DNA of 64,000 nt from Poriferisodalis sp965205175. GTDB taxonomy: Bacteria; Actinomycetota; Acidimicrobiia; Acidimicrobiales; Poriferisodalaceae. The position numbers and the translations under genes were made by a program. Within the stretch, counting starts at the first letter, position 1; every line of letters begins with the position of its first letter. The notes beneath the pieces are model-generated. The model did no database searches, was not told the origin of the DNA, and was given only the letters and a program-made list of their open reading frames with translations. Below, in pieces: positions 9,933 through 18,920 of this stretch. The stretch covers positions 1,302,001-1,366,000 of the forward strand of contig NZ_OZ242038.1 in NCBI RefSeq assembly GCF_965205175.1, in the 5' to 3' direction.

Positions 9933-11186
9933 CTACATCTGTGTCTGTTGAGTCAGGTACGACCGCTCGGCCAAGCCGTGCCACTCTGAGATGCCGTCAC
10001 GGAACTCACGCCACGGACCCAAGATGGCGGCGAACAGAGGGTCACCTGCGGCCACCTCGTCGAGGACGTTCTCGGTCTCTTCCTTGAACGCGGCCATCAT
10101 GTCGTCCGGGAACTGCCGGATGCTGGCGAACTGCTTGATGCGCTGCAGGTCGGCCTGGTTGCGTACGTCGTAGTCTGCGATGGTGTTGATGTTCGTCGCA
10201 GCAGCGGCGATCTCGATCGCCGCTTGGTACTCCGAAGGCAGGTCGTTCCACAGCGACAGCGGGAACTGGACTTCCACGGCCGTTCCGGGCTCCCACCAGC
10301 CAGGGTGGTAGTAGTACAGGGGGCCGTCGAACTGGTCCAAGCCCAAGATGAGGTCGTCGGTCGGGCCGACGAACTCGGCCCCGTCGATTGCTCCTTGCTG
10401 GATCGCCGGGAGAATCTCCCCGCCAGGCAAGGTGACCTGCTCGCCGCCGAGCTTCTCCAGCACGCGGCCCGCCAGACCTGGGATGCGCATCTTCAGGCCC
10501 TGCAGGTCATTGACGGAGTTGAGTTCCTTGGTGAACCAGCCGCCCATCTGGCAACCGGTGCCCCCGGCTGGGAAGGCGATGATGCCGTGCTCTTCGGCAT
10601 AGAACTCGTTGAGCGTCTCCAAGCCGCCGCCTTGGTAGAGCCAAGCGTTCTGCTGACGCTGTGTCAGACCGAAGGGGACCGCGGTGCCGAACTGCTGCAC
10701 CGGGCTGAGGCCCACGTAGTAGTAGGACGCCGTATGGCCCGACTGCACGCCGAGATCGCGAACGGTGGGCAGCACTTCGAGCCCTCCCACGATCTCGCCG
10801 GCCGGACGGGGGTTGATCTTGAACTTGCCGCCGGTGAGCAGGCTCACCTGCTCCGCAAAGTGCTGAGCCGAGCCGAACAGCGTCACCAATGCCGCAGGCC
10901 AGCTGGTCGCCATCTCCCACTCGATCTCGGGTCCGCCTTGGGTCAAGGCCACTGAGGTGGTGGGAGCGTCGGTGCCGGCGGGACCTTCCGAGGACGTGGT
11001 CGCGGCAGCGCCGTTGTCGTCCGCGTCGGAGCTGCACGCATTCAGCAACGTCGTCGCAGCGGCGAAACCGGCAACGCCGAGACCTGCCTTGAGAAACGAC
11101 CTTCGGTTGATGCCGTTGCCCGAGGCGTCCCCGTCCGGGTTGGCGTCAACCTCGGTCGCCGAACCAGCGCCGTTGTCTATGGTCAT
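9933..11186 (-). CDS. dctP: TRAP transporter solute-binding protein, DctP family, Tat-exported lipoprotein
   Basis: Extracytoplasmic solute receptor of a tripartite ATP-independent periplasmic (TRAP) transporter; it binds an organic acid or similar solute and delivers it to DctQM. The N-terminus has a twin-arginine motif, NRRSFLK, a hydrophobic stretch and then LLNACSS, so it is probably a Tat-dependent lipoprotein, as expected for a single-membrane actinobacterium. Residues about 90-400 show the DctP fold (EWEMATSWPAALVTLF, GAEFVGPTDDLILGLDQF, YYYHPGWWEPGTAVE), closest in feel to the receptors for mannitol, chloroaromatics or keto acids. The start ATG at 11186 has a strong GGAGGAGAGG ribosome-binding site. 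It is downstream of dctQ-dctM on the same strand after a 225-bp gap. Substrate cannot be read from sequence. Confidence 0.9.
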   Translation of the reverse strand: MTIDNGAGSATEVDANPDGDASGNGINRRSFLKAGLGVAGFAAATTLLNACSSDADDNGAAATTSSEGPAGTDAPTTSVALTQGGPEIEWEMATSWPAALVTLFGSAQHFAEQVSLLTGGKFKINPRPAGEIVGGLEVLPTVRDLGVQSGHTASYYYVGLSPVQQFGTAVPFGLTQRQQNAWLYQGGGLETLNEFYAEEHGIIAFPAGGTGCQMGGWFTKELNSVNDLQGLKMRIPGLAGRVLEKLGGEQVTLPGGEILPAIQQGAIDGAEFVGPTDDLILGLDQFDGPLYYYHPGWWEPGTAVEVQFPLSLWNDLPSEYQAAIEIAAAATNINTIADYDVRNQADLQRIKQFASIRQFPDDMMAAFKEETENVLDEVAAGDPLFAAILGPWREFRDGISEWHGLAERSYLTQQTQM

Positions 11187-11411
11187 CTGCGGTTACCTCT
11201 CCTCCGAAGCGCCTACTGCGCATGCTTGACTCCGGCACGCTACCACATCGGCTGTCGCACTTTGGCCATTGCACATCGGCAACCCCGTGCGAGCCGAGGC
11301 CACAGCACCGCTTGCCTGACCGGCGGCTAGACCCTGACCGGCAGCTCGACCGGCACTGTGCTGAACAAGCTTGCTGACAGCAGTCAGTTGCACAGGCTCA
11401 GCTGCACCGGC

Positions 11412-12980
11412 TCAACTGAACAGACTCAGCGAGGTGTAGGTGATGCCGGGGAACGCTCCGAGAACGACGAGCGCGACGGACTGCAGTGCCATGAACGGGA
11501 GTGCGCCCTTGTGGATGTCCGCGGTGCGCACCGTGGGCGGCGCCACGCTTTGGAGGTAGAAGAGCGAGAAGCCCACCGGCGGCGAGATGAAGGCCATGTT
11601 CAAGTTGACGGCCATGAGCACTGCGAACCAGACCTTCTCGTCGGGAGTGAAGCCGAGTACCTCCATCGCCGGCACGAAGATCGGCACCACGATGAAGGTG
11701 ATCTCCAGGAACTCCAAGTTGATGCCCAGCAGGAACACGGCCACCATGGCGATGATGACGAAGCCCCACTTGCCGCCGCCGATCGCGGTCAGCCAAGCCG
11801 AGGTCTGATCGGAGCCGCCGAGCTGAAAGAACATCGCGCTGAAGAAGGTGGAGCTGAACAGCAGCGTCATCACCAGCACCACCACGCTGGCAGTCGACTT
11901 CCCCGCCTGCACCACTGCTGACCGGTTGAGCCGCCACTGCGGCGTGATGTGCGCCGCGCCTTCGCGCAACAGCAGGCGGTCGAACAGCCAGTTCAAGCCG
12001 GTGAGCGCCAGCGCCCCGAACACCCCCACAGCGCCCGATTCCGAGGGTGTGGCGATGCCTTGGAAGATCGACACCAGCACGCCCAGGATCAGCACCACGA
12101 TCGGCACGATGGCGATGAGCACTTCGCAGGCCAGCATCTTGGTGACCGACATGATCGCCAAGCTCGCGGCGAACACCAGCACCGCGGCGACGACCGCAGT
12201 CCGCAGGCTTGCCAGCAGCATGACGCAGCCGACCATGAATCCCAGCAGCGTTGCGATCAGCGCTTTGGTCTGCATCGAGGGGTTGCCGTCCAGCTTGCGC
12301 TCGGCGACCGGCATGGCCGGACCCAGCGCCGGCTTCCACCACGACACGATCAGCACATAGGCCACGTAGAGTCCGCTCAGCAGCAGACCGGGCAGCAGCG
12401 CTCCGGCGAACAGGCCCAAGATGCCCACTCCCATCTGCTGCGCCAGCAGAATCAGCACGATGCTCGGCGGCAAGAGCTGGGCGAGGGTGCCCGACGCCAC
12501 GATGGCGCCGGTGGACAGCTTGTTGTCGTAGCCGAGGCGCACCATCGCCGGCAGCGAGAGCAGCCCCATCACGATGACGGTTGCGGCCACCACGCCGGTG
12601 GCGGCCGCCAGCAGCGTGCCTACCAGCACTACTGCCGCAGCGACGCCACCGCGCAGAGCGCCCATGAGCATGCCGACGGCATTGAGCAGCCGCTCTGCCA
12701 TGCCGGACCGCTCCAGGATGGCGCCCATCAGCACGAACAGCGGCACCGCCAGCAGCACTGGGTCGCTGATGGCGCCGAACCAGCGTGCGGGCAAGGTGTT
12801 GAGCGTGGCTGCGTTGAACGAGCCGGTGAGATCGCCGATGAACGCGAATGCCAAGGCCGTCGCCGCGAAGGAGAAGGCCACGTTGTAGCCGGTGAGGATC
12901 ATGGCCATGAACACGATGAACATCGTCAGGGCCAAGAAGACGCCCGTGTCCATGCCGAAGATCGCCAGCAGATGACTCAC
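11412..12980 (-). CDS. dctM: TRAP transporter large permease, DctM family
   Basis: The 522-residue multi-spanning membrane subunit that carries out ion-coupled uptake with DctQ and the DctP receptor. It begins from GTG at 12980, seven bases after the dctQ stop, and is hydrophobic throughout, with roughly a dozen predicted membrane segments. The family signatures include VPLFVLMGAILERSGMAERL, ASGTLAQLLPPSIVLILLAQ and ATPSESGAVGVFGAL. It is somewhat longer than the usual 430-residue DctM because of an extended cytoplasmic or membrane loop in the middle (about residues 190-280), a variation seen in the subfamily whose receptors resemble the neighbouring DctP. Part of a dctQ-dctM-dctP operon read on the minus strand. 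Confidence 0.92.
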   Translation of the reverse strand: MSHLLAIFGMDTGVFLALTMFIVFMAMILTGYNVAFSFAATALAFAFIGDLTGSFNAATLNTLPARWFGAISDPVLLAVPLFVLMGAILERSGMAERLLNAVGMLMGALRGGVAAAVVLVGTLLAAATGVVAATVIVMGLLSLPAMVRLGYDNKLSTGAIVASGTLAQLLPPSIVLILLAQQMGVGILGLFAGALLPGLLLSGLYVAYVLIVSWWKPALGPAMPVAERKLDGNPSMQTKALIATLLGFMVGCVMLLASLRTAVVAAVLVFAASLAIMSVTKMLACEVLIAIVPIVVLILGVLVSIFQGIATPSESGAVGVFGALALTGLNWLFDRLLLREGAAHITPQWRLNRSAVVQAGKSTASVVVLVMTLLFSSTFFSAMFFQLGGSDQTSAWLTAIGGGKWGFVIIAMVAVFLLGINLEFLEITFIVVPIFVPAMEVLGFTPDEKVWFAVLMAVNLNMAFISPPVGFSLFYLQSVAPPTVRTADIHKGALPFMALQSVALVVLGAFPGITYTSLSLFS

Positions 12981-12987
12981 AGCGCGG

Positions 12988-13839
12988 CTACTCGACGCGC
13001 AGGGGTGAGTCGAGTTCCACGATGTTGCCCCGCTTGTTGTCGCCGATTATCACGAATCCTGTCTTGATCAGCTCGGCGATGATCTGCAGGCCGAACAGCA
13101 CGAACGCCACCAGGATCATCACCTTGATCGGGCCCACGGGCAAGCCGCCGGCATCGACGGCTTGCTCCCAGCTCTCCCAGACGCGCCAGCCGCTCGGCCA
13201 TTCGCCGTTGTGCCTTCGACCCAGCGAGGTGGCGGCGTAGCTCTTGAGGATGCGGACGGCCATGACGATGAACGGCAGCAGCAACCCAGCATGGATGACG
13301 AAGTCCAGCCAGGCCTTGCGCTTGTCGCTGAAGTTCGCCCACCAGAAGTCGATGCGCGGATTCACACCGTCGCGCACGCCGAAGTTGACGGCGAGCAGGA
13401 ACATCAACCCGAACGACTGCCAAGCCAAGCTGGCCGTCTCGCCGAAGAGGATGTCGGCTTCCACCAGGTCGTTGCTGTAGCGGGTGATGACGTTGAACAG
13501 CTGCAGCAAGAAGACGACCCAAGCCAGGATCCACGCAATGGTCCTGCTGACGGTAGCGATGGACTCGAGGCTCCTGCGCACCCGGTCGAGCCCGTCGTGC
13601 CAGAAGCCCATCGCGAGCGCGCCCGCGAGCACCAGCCAGTTCCACCAGGCCAGATTGCCGATCCAGTACTCGGTGGTGGCCAGCAGTCTGACGACGACGG
13701 CGATCACGATCACCGATCCCGCCAGCCATCCGATGGGGTGAAGCCGCGCCCACCAGGACGTCTCCATTGCCACCTTGATCGTCGTTTGAGGGATCTCGCT
13801 ATCCGGCACCCGGGGGGCGGTGGCCGCGGTGTCGCTCAC
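12988..13839 (-). CDS. dctQ: TRAP transporter small permease, DctQ family
   Basis: Small membrane subunit of the TRAP transporter, required with DctM for substrate translocation. At 283 residues it is longer than the typical 160-200 because of an N-terminal extension with two additional hydrophobic segments (about residues 36-55 and 63-80) preceding the four-helix DctQ core. In the core, NVITRYSNDLVEADILFGE, the SFGLMFLLAVNFGVRDG segment and the final hydrophobic helix are recognisable. It lies 38 bp after the USP-like/receiver gene and 7 bp before dctM, so all may be one transcript. The ATG start at 13839 is preceded by a purine-rich stretch. Confidence 0.85.
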   Translation of the reverse strand: MSDTAATAPRVPDSEIPQTTIKVAMETSWWARLHPIGWLAGSVIVIAVVVRLLATTEYWIGNLAWWNWLVLAGALAMGFWHDGLDRVRRSLESIATVSRTIAWILAWVVFLLQLFNVITRYSNDLVEADILFGETASLAWQSFGLMFLLAVNFGVRDGVNPRIDFWWANFSDKRKAWLDFVIHAGLLLPFIVMAVRILKSYAATSLGRRHNGEWPSGWRVWESWEQAVDAGGLPVGPIKVMILVAFVLFGLQIIAELIKTGFVIIGDNKRGNIVELDSPLRVE

Positions 13840-13877
13840 GTGGCTCCCTCTCCCCGTGCTGCCCGCCGACGACCCGG

Positions 13878-14723
13878 CTACCCGGCCACTTCGGCCAGCA
13901 GGTCGTCGATGACGTGGGCCATCTGGCTGTAGTCAGGCGGCTTCGTCACGAACGCGTCGGCACCGAGGTCGTAGGCGCGGGAGCGGTCGTCGGCAGTCTC
14001 GTCGGTTGTCAGCGCTACCATCATCACCTCGTCGAACTCGTCGTCGCTGCGGACTTCGGCGAGCAGGTCGAACCCGCTGACCACCGGCAGCTTGAGGTCG
14101 AACAGGACGAGGTCGACCTCCGACGGCCCCACCGAGCGCATGAACGACAGCGCACTTGCACCGTCGTGGGCCACGCGAAGCTGGTTGCGCGTGCCCGCCT
14201 CGGCCAGCGCTAATGCGATCACGTCGATGTCGTGCTGATTCTCCTCGGCGAGCAGCACGTGAACCGTGTCATCGGGAGCGTGGAGCACCGGCGGCTCGAA
14301 GGTGCCTCGACGTTCGACGGTCTGCGTCTCTGCGGAGATGTGCTCGACGGGCACGCCGAACCGCCGCTGAAGCCTGTGCGGCAAGTCGAGATGCAGCCAC
14401 CTGCTGGCGCCGGCCGGAAGCGTGCTCAAGATAATGAGGTCCGGACGCAGCCGGTCGATCGCCAAGTTGACCGCCACGATCGGGTGCGCGGGGCCGATCT
14501 CGCCGGTGACGCGGGCACCGATGTCGTCAAGTGCCTCGAATCCTTGGCTGAGACGGCGGCGTGCGCCGGCGAGCGCTCGTGCGGGGTCAGGGCCGTTGGC
14601 ACCCGCGGCGGGCACCACGATGTGGAATCGGGTCTCGGGATCCGCCGCCAAGATGTGCTCGACCCGCTCGTGCAGGTGGCTGCCGATGAGCGTCTGATTG
14701 GCCACGATCAACACATGTCGCAC
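13878..14723 (-). CDS. USP-like domain fused to a response-regulator receiver domain
   Basis: A two-domain protein without a DNA-binding output. The N-terminal 130 residues (HVLIVANQTLIGSH, then PDLIILSTLPAGASRWLHLDL) form a universal-stress-protein-like alpha/beta domain of a kind common in actinobacteria. The C-terminal 125 residues are a CheY-like receiver: VHVLLAEENQHDI, a phospho-acceptor Asp in LVLFDLKLPVVSGF, Thr in MVALTTDE, and Lys in FVTKPPD. The receiver resembles Rcp1-type single-domain regulators. I prefer the GTG at 14723, which has AAGAGG about 7 bases upstream and begins at the domain edge; a GTG at 14777 would add 18 residues. It sits just upstream of dctQMP, so it could control transport activity or simply share the transcript. 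No histidine kinase is adjacent. Confidence 0.75.
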   Translation of the reverse strand: MRHVLIVANQTLIGSHLHERVEHILAADPETRFHIVVPAAGANGPDPARALAGARRRLSQGFEALDDIGARVTGEIGPAHPIVAVNLAIDRLRPDLIILSTLPAGASRWLHLDLPHRLQRRFGVPVEHISAETQTVERRGTFEPPVLHAPDDTVHVLLAEENQHDIDVIALALAEAGTRNQLRVAHDGASALSFMRSVGPSEVDLVLFDLKLPVVSGFDLLAEVRSDDEFDEVMMVALTTDETADDRSRAYDLGADAFVTKPPDYSQMAHVIDDLLAEVAG

Positions 14724-14838
14724 CGGCGTGCCTCTTGCTGTCTTGCCCTGCGGCGATGCCTCGACGGGGCGGGGCACCGCCGCGAGGCGGATTGCGGTGA
14801 TGCCAAGCGCCGTGATGCCGGCGACCGGCGCTTCGAGG

Positions 14839-15599
14839 TCAGGGCGCGTTGGTCTGTCCGTGTGCGTTGTCGCCCCAGCACGTCACGCCGCGGTCGGACT
14901 TGATGGCGCAGGTGTGGTTGGCGCCGGCTGCGATGGCCGTGAAGGTACCGCTGACGTCTTCCAGCTCGGTGTGGTTGCCCCAGCAGCTGATGGTGCCGTT
15001 GGTTGCTATGGCGCAGGTGTGGTTGGCGCCGGCTGCGATGGCGGTGAAGGTGCCGCTGGGTGCGTTGGCTTGTTTGTGCTGGTTGTTGCCCCAGCAGCTG
15101 ATGGTGCCGTTGGTTGCTATGGCGCAGGTGTGGTTGGCGCCGGCTGCGATGGCGGTGAAGGTGCCGCTGGGTGCGTTGGCTTGTTTGTGCTGGTTGTTGC
15201 CCCAGCAGCTGATGGTGCCGTTGGTTGCTATGGCGCAGGTGTGGTTGGCGCCGGCTGCGATGGCGGTGAAGGTACCGCTGACGTCTTCCAGCTCGGTGTG
15301 GTTGCCCCAGCAGCTGATGGTGCCGTTGGTTGCTATGGCGCAGGTGTGGTTGGCGCCGGCTGCGATGGCGGTGTAGGTGCCGCTGAGGCCTCGCAGTGTG
15401 GTCCCGTTGCCCCAGCAGGCAATGGTGCCGTTGGTCCTGATGGCGCACGTATGGCCGTCGCCCGCTGCGATGGAGGCGTAGGTGCCGTCCGGCGCGTCGT
15501 TCTGCTGGTGCTGGTTGTCGCCCCAGCACGTCACGCCGCGGTCGGTCCGTATGGCGCAGGTGTGGTTGGCACCCGCGGCGATGGCCGTGTAGCCGCTGG
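14839..15599 (-). repeat. Tandem coding repeats of 105-111 bp in the RCC1-type region
   Basis: Seven to eight consecutive units encode the RCC1-like repeats. Two 111-bp units are essentially identical copies (compare the stretch starting at 15061 with that starting at 15172), and two 105-bp units ending in HTELEDVS are also near-identical. Protein repeats usually diverge at the DNA level, so identity implies recent duplication or ongoing gene conversion. The repeat count could be miscounted in a short-read assembly. Confidence 0.9.
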
Positions 15600-16464
15600 C
15601 GTGCGCTGCAATCAACTGCGCAGTTGCCCACCGGTCTTTGCCGTCGAAACGGATCACGTCACGCCCGGCGGTCTTTGCGGCCGGGACTGCGTCGACGCCG
15701 CCGACCACGTAGCCGCCCGCGGCGGCAGCGTCGAGCCGCTTTCGTTGTTCGGCAGCCATCTCGCCACCGCGCGCACCCGCGAGGATCACGCAGTCGCTGC
15801 GGATGAGGCCGGCCAAGGTGACAGCGCTGTACAGATCTGACTGTGCATCTGCATCGGAACCGACCACGATCGGCGTATCGCCGTCGCAGTCTGATCCGAA
15901 CCAGCCCTCGCCGCCCGCGATGTACGCACCGGCCGCTCCCGCTGCGGCTGCCTTCGACCCCGCTGCGTCCGGCGCCGGCGGTGCTGCCGCTGCGCCGGTG
16001 ACGTCACGGCCCGCAATAGCGGCGCCCACCAGCAGTGCCGTGTGCCAGCGGTCTTTGCCGGCAAGGCGCACCAGGTTGCGTCCGCTGATCTTTGCGGCCG
16101 GGACTGCTTCGACGCCGCCGACTACGTAGCCGCCCGTCTCGGACGCGTCGAGCCGCTTTCGCTGTTCGGCGGCCATGTCGCTGTCGCGCGCCCCCGCCAG
16201 CACTACACAGTCGCTGTCGATGCCCGCCGCCAGCGTCACAGCGCTGTAGAGATCGGACTGCGCCGTTGCGTCGGAGCCGACCACCACCGGCGCATTGCCC
16301 TTGCAGTCGGACTCGAACCAAGTCTCGCCGCCGGTGATGTAGGCATCCGCCGATTCCGCGGCGGATGCTGATGGCACGAAGCCCACCACAGCCGCCAGCG
16401 CCGCTGCCGCTGTGGCGGCTGCGACCCGGCGGATCAACACAGGCCGAACTCTTGTACGATTCAT
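14839..16464 (-). CDS. Secreted protein with two cell-wall-binding (CWB2-like) halves and RCC1-type repeats
   Basis: A 541-residue exported protein. The start is the ATG at 16464, preceded by a GAGGGG ribosome-binding site; it is followed by a classical signal peptide (RRVAAATAAAALAAVVGFVP, ending near ASAAE). Residues about 35-150 and 170-280 are two similar copies of a module with SDLYSAVTLA, VVGG.. and GKDRW.TA, matching cell-wall-binding repeat 2 in layout. The remaining 260 residues are RCC1/beta-propeller repeats of 35-37 residues, each with YTAIAAGANHTCAI followed by a TISCWG-like end. Conserved Cys pairs in every repeat suggest disulfides in an exported protein. A surface adhesin or scaffold role is inference. 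Upstream is non-coding; downstream the USP/receiver gene follows after 115 bp. Confidence 0.8.
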   Translation of the reverse strand: MNRTRVRPVLIRRVAAATAAAALAAVVGFVPSASAAESADAYITGGETWFESDCKGNAPVVVGSDATAQSDLYSAVTLAAGIDSDCVVLAGARDSDMAAEQRKRLDASETGGYVVGGVEAVPAAKISGRNLVRLAGKDRWHTALLVGAAIAGRDVTGAAAAPPAPDAAGSKAAAAGAAGAYIAGGEGWFGSDCDGDTPIVVGSDADAQSDLYSAVTLAGLIRSDCVILAGARGGEMAAEQRKRLDAAAAGGYVVGGVDAVPAAKTAGRDVIRFDGKDRWATAQLIAAHASGYTAIAAGANHTCAIRTDRGVTCWGDNQHQQNDAPDGTYASIAAGDGHTCAIRTNGTIACWGNGTTLRGLSGTYTAIAAGANHTCAIATNGTISCWGNHTELEDVSGTFTAIAAGANHTCAIATNGTISCWGNNQHKQANAPSGTFTAIAAGANHTCAIATNGTISCWGNNQHKQANAPSGTFTAIAAGANHTCAIATNGTISCWGNHTELEDVSGTFTAIAAGANHTCAIKSDRGVTCWGDNAHGQTNAP

Positions 16465-16799
16465 TTCGAACACACCCCTCGTTTCGGCCGACGGCCGCCA
16501 GCAGGACTTGCAGTACCTGAACAATCGTTGAACTCTAGCCAATCCCGCAGGTGTGCATGTGCAACTGACGCAAGTGCGGGTGTTGTCTGTCGTGTTGCTT
16601 GCGTGTGTTCAAGCGTCGACTGCTGGTGCTGATGTCGGCGGCGTGGGCATGGATGTTGGGGGCATCGATGTGGGGCGTGGGTGTCGGGCGTTGGGATGGT
16701 GGGCGGCGGAGGCCTTGCTCAGGCTCCGCCTGGAAGCGGCGCAGGCGCGAGCCGTGCTGCTGTCGTGGCTGCCAGTTCTGTGGCTGCCGGTTGAGGCCG
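16465..16799. other. Intergenic region with no gene I can support
   Basis: This 335-bp stretch is the upstream region of the secreted RCC1-repeat gene (minus strand) and follows the end of the GIY-YIG gene. It includes the GAGGGG ribosome-binding site for the RCC1 gene. A G/T-rich, low-complexity tract around 16620-16720 (repeated GGCGTGGG and GATGTTGG-like words) produces open frames on the plus strand, but these look like composition artefacts. No convincing promoter hexamers, hairpin terminator or RNA gene seen. Confidence 0.5.
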
Positions 16800-17390
16800 C
16801 TAGCGGATCACGCCCTTCACATTCAGCGGACGGTCGAGTTCGGCGATGAGTCTGCTTTCGAGTTCGTACGCCTCGCCCTCGGTCAGGTCCGTGGCAACGA
16901 TGACGTGTTCATATCGGACTCCTCGCGCTACGAGTGCGCTGATGCTGGCTGAGCCACCCCTCAGGCGTTTGTCGCCGGAGATGTGCTCGGCTTCGCGAGC
17001 CCACGCCGATCGCTGCGTGATGCCGACGTACTGCTGGCCGTTCTCGAAGTCGAAGCGATAGACGGTCCACCGTCTGCCGGGCGGCTGCGGCGTGTCGCTG
17101 ACTCGTTCAAGCGACCGGTACTCGATCTCCAGCCGCAGCATCTCCTCGGCCAAGCGCTCCAGCTCGCGTGGGTCGGTGCCTGCCTTGCGAGCGCGGCGGT
17201 AGCGGTCGCGTGCTCTCTTGTACAGCGGCCAGCGCCGTGCTGCTTCAGCGCACGCCTCGCAGAGCGCTTCGTCCCGCGATTGGTGGCGCTGGAATGCTGC
17301 CCAGGTGCCGCACGGCCGCAGCGAGCGCCCGCCGACATTCACCCGCGTGCGCTCACCGCGGTCCGCCAACGAGTATCCCTGCTCGGCCAT
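16800..17390 (-). CDS. GIY-YIG-like nuclease-fold protein
   Basis: A 196-residue cytoplasmic protein. The C-terminal 90 residues look like a GIY-YIG nuclease domain: the paired motifs appear as WTVYRFDF and QQYVGIT, an Arg lies in the following helix (AWAREAEH), and the catalytic Glu candidate lies in ELESRLIAEL. The N-terminal part has PCGTWAAFQRHQSRDEALCE, a Cys/His-containing pattern common in small actinobacterial and actinophage proteins, followed by a charged Arg/Lys-rich helix around residues 55-95. Substrate unknown; possible roles include a homing-type or restriction nuclease or a DNA-repair accessory. It lies beside a DUF222/HNH endonuclease and a methylase-helicase system, which suggests an accessory nuclease-rich region. 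The ATG at 17390 is a reasonable start. Confidence 0.65.
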   Translation of the reverse strand: MAEQGYSLADRGERTRVNVGGRSLRPCGTWAAFQRHQSRDEALCEACAEAARRWPLYKRARDRYRRARKAGTDPRELERLAEEMLRLEIEYRSLERVSDTPQPPGRRWTVYRFDFENGQQYVGITQRSAWAREAEHISGDKRLRGGSASISALVARGVRYEHVIVATDLTEGEAYELESRLIAELDRPLNVKGVIR

Positions 17391-17633
17391 TGCCTGACGT
17401 TATGCGTGCTCCTTGCGGTGAGGCGACGCTTGGGGTCGACACTGCGGACGCGGCGGAGCGGCAGCACGCCGTGGAGAGACAGCATCGCAAGAGCCAGCGG
17501 CCGGACGCCCGTGGCCGGTAGTGGTCTGCTGAAGGTCGGCTCGCGAGTCGAGCCCAGAGACGAATGCTTGGACGAATGCGTGCTCGGCCGGGGCTCGGCC
17601 TTGGCTTGACCATCCGGGCGGGCACCGGGGCGT

Positions 17634-18920
17634 TCATTGGGGCGGCGCTCGCTCGGCAGTGTTGCGGCCGACCCCGGCGTCGCCTGCGGGCGCATCTGCG
17701 CGTCCGGCAGGCGCCGTATGTCTGGCAGGTGCTGTGCCTGCGGAGCCGGTTTGTTGGGGCTGGTAGTGGCGTGAGTCGGCGGGCGGGGCGCTGGAGGTCT
17801 TGGATGCGGGTGGCTGAAGCTTGTAGCGACCGGTGGCGAGGTCGCGTTCGACGGTGAAGCCGTCCCGGTGAATCTTGTGGTGGTGGCAGTGGTGGCATAC
17901 CGACACGAGGTTGTCGAGGTCGGTGGCGCCGCCGTGCTGCCATTCGACGATGTGATGAGCGCGGCAGCGCTCCGGTGGGGCGCCGCAGCCGATGCAGCCT
18001 CGGTCGCGCACCGCCAGCGCCCACCGCTGCAAGGCCGTCGCCGCCCGCTGGCGTCGGCCCATTCGCAGGTCTCCGGTGGCGGAGTCAAAGACGGCGGGCA
18101 ACACACCCGCGTCCACCGCAACTTTCGCGATCTCACCGATTGGTACCGGGGTGCCGTCGGCGAGGCGCGAATTCGCGAGTCGTTGGTTGACTGCGTCGAA
18201 GTCGGCCACGAGCACTAGCGAAGTGCCGACGGTCCGTTGCGCATCTGGTTCGGTGAGCAGCTTGGCGATCGCATCCGCGGTGCGCTGCGTAGTCGAAGAC
18301 CGAGAGCCAGGGTTCTCTTCGCGAAAGATCTGCCGTTGGGCGGCGTCGACGGCTGCTCGGATCCGGGCGCCGGTGATCGGGTCGAACTGGCCGTTGACGA
18401 CGGTCATGCCGTTGACACGACTGGTGAACACCCGAGCGCAGCGCTGACGCCGCTGGCGTTCGAGCAGCGAAGCGCCGTCGTCGCCCGAACGATCTGCGAC
18501 ATGAGATGCGAGCGTGCGACGGAACTCGTCATATCCCTCGCGCTGTGCGCGTTCGGCCAGGAACTCGTCGTCGACAGCGGCCTCGCTCGCTGCCCGTGCG
18601 ATCAGCTCGGCGTGCCCTGCTGGAAGGGACCCCGATGCCAACGCGCGGCGGGTCTCGTCCAGTCCGCCCAGCGCCACGGCGGCCTTCACGTTGCTTCGCG
18701 CGGCGCGTCCGGGCACCGACAGGTCGTTCACCGCAGCGTGCTCCGCTTGGGCCGTTCCGCTGCGGCGAGCGATCTCGCGTAGAGCATCTGCCTCCATCGC
18801 CGTGAGCCGAGACTTGGCACGCCCGAGCTCGACCAAGCGTGACCGCAGTTCGTGGTCACCCAGCAAGGAGACGTCGGCCGGAGCGACATGCACACCGTCG
18901 GCGTCCCCCGCTACACGCAC
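17634..18920 (-). CDS. DUF222 domain protein with C-terminal HNH endonuclease (13E12-repeat type)
   Basis: A 428-residue member of the large actinobacterial DUF222-HNH family, present in many copies in some genomes and often associated with mobile or hypervariable regions. Residues 15-250 carry DUF222 (LRSRLVELGRAKSRLTAMEA, then FDPITGARIRAAVDAAQRQ). The HNH nuclease lies near residues 310-355: CIGCGAPPERCRAHHIVEW, then NLVSVCHHCHHHKIH, with the four zinc Cys and the catalytic His visible. The last 70 residues are Pro/Ala-rich and disordered. The start is GTG 18920, preceded by AGGGA; the same frame is closed by a TGA near 18987. The biochemical role of the family is unproven. Confidence 0.85.
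   Translation of the reverse strand: MRVAGDADGVHVAPADVSLLGDHELRSRLVELGRAKSRLTAMEADALREIARRSGTAQAEHAAVNDLSVPGRAARSNVKAAVALGGLDETRRALASGSLPAGHAELIARAASEAAVDDEFLAERAQREGYDEFRRTLASHVADRSGDDGASLLERQRRQRCARVFTSRVNGMTVVNGQFDPITGARIRAAVDAAQRQIFREENPGSRSSTTQRTADAIAKLLTEPDAQRTVGTSLVLVADFDAVNQRLANSRLADGTPVPIGEIAKVAVDAGVLPAVFDSATGDLRMGRRQRAATALQRWALAVRDRGCIGCGAPPERCRAHHIVEWQHGGATDLDNLVSVCHHCHHHKIHRDGFTVERDLATGRYKLQPPASKTSSAPPADSRHYQPQQTGSAGTAPARHTAPAGRADAPAGDAGVGRNTAERAPPQ

Noticed and set aside
11187..11411. Repeated GACCGGC words between dctM and dctP as a possible regulatory RNA or terminator
   Set aside because: Repeats are short and imperfect, and I found no stable hairpin followed by a T run; they may simply reflect base composition.
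14839..15599. Regular near-identical repeats resembling a CRISPR array
   Set aside because: The units are contiguous, 105-111 bp, in frame, and encode RCC1-type repeats; there are no unique spacers and no cas genes.
16553..16849. 98-residue open frame on the plus strand
   Set aside because: G/T-rich low-complexity sequence overlapping the end of the GIY-YIG gene; no motif and no ribosome-binding site.
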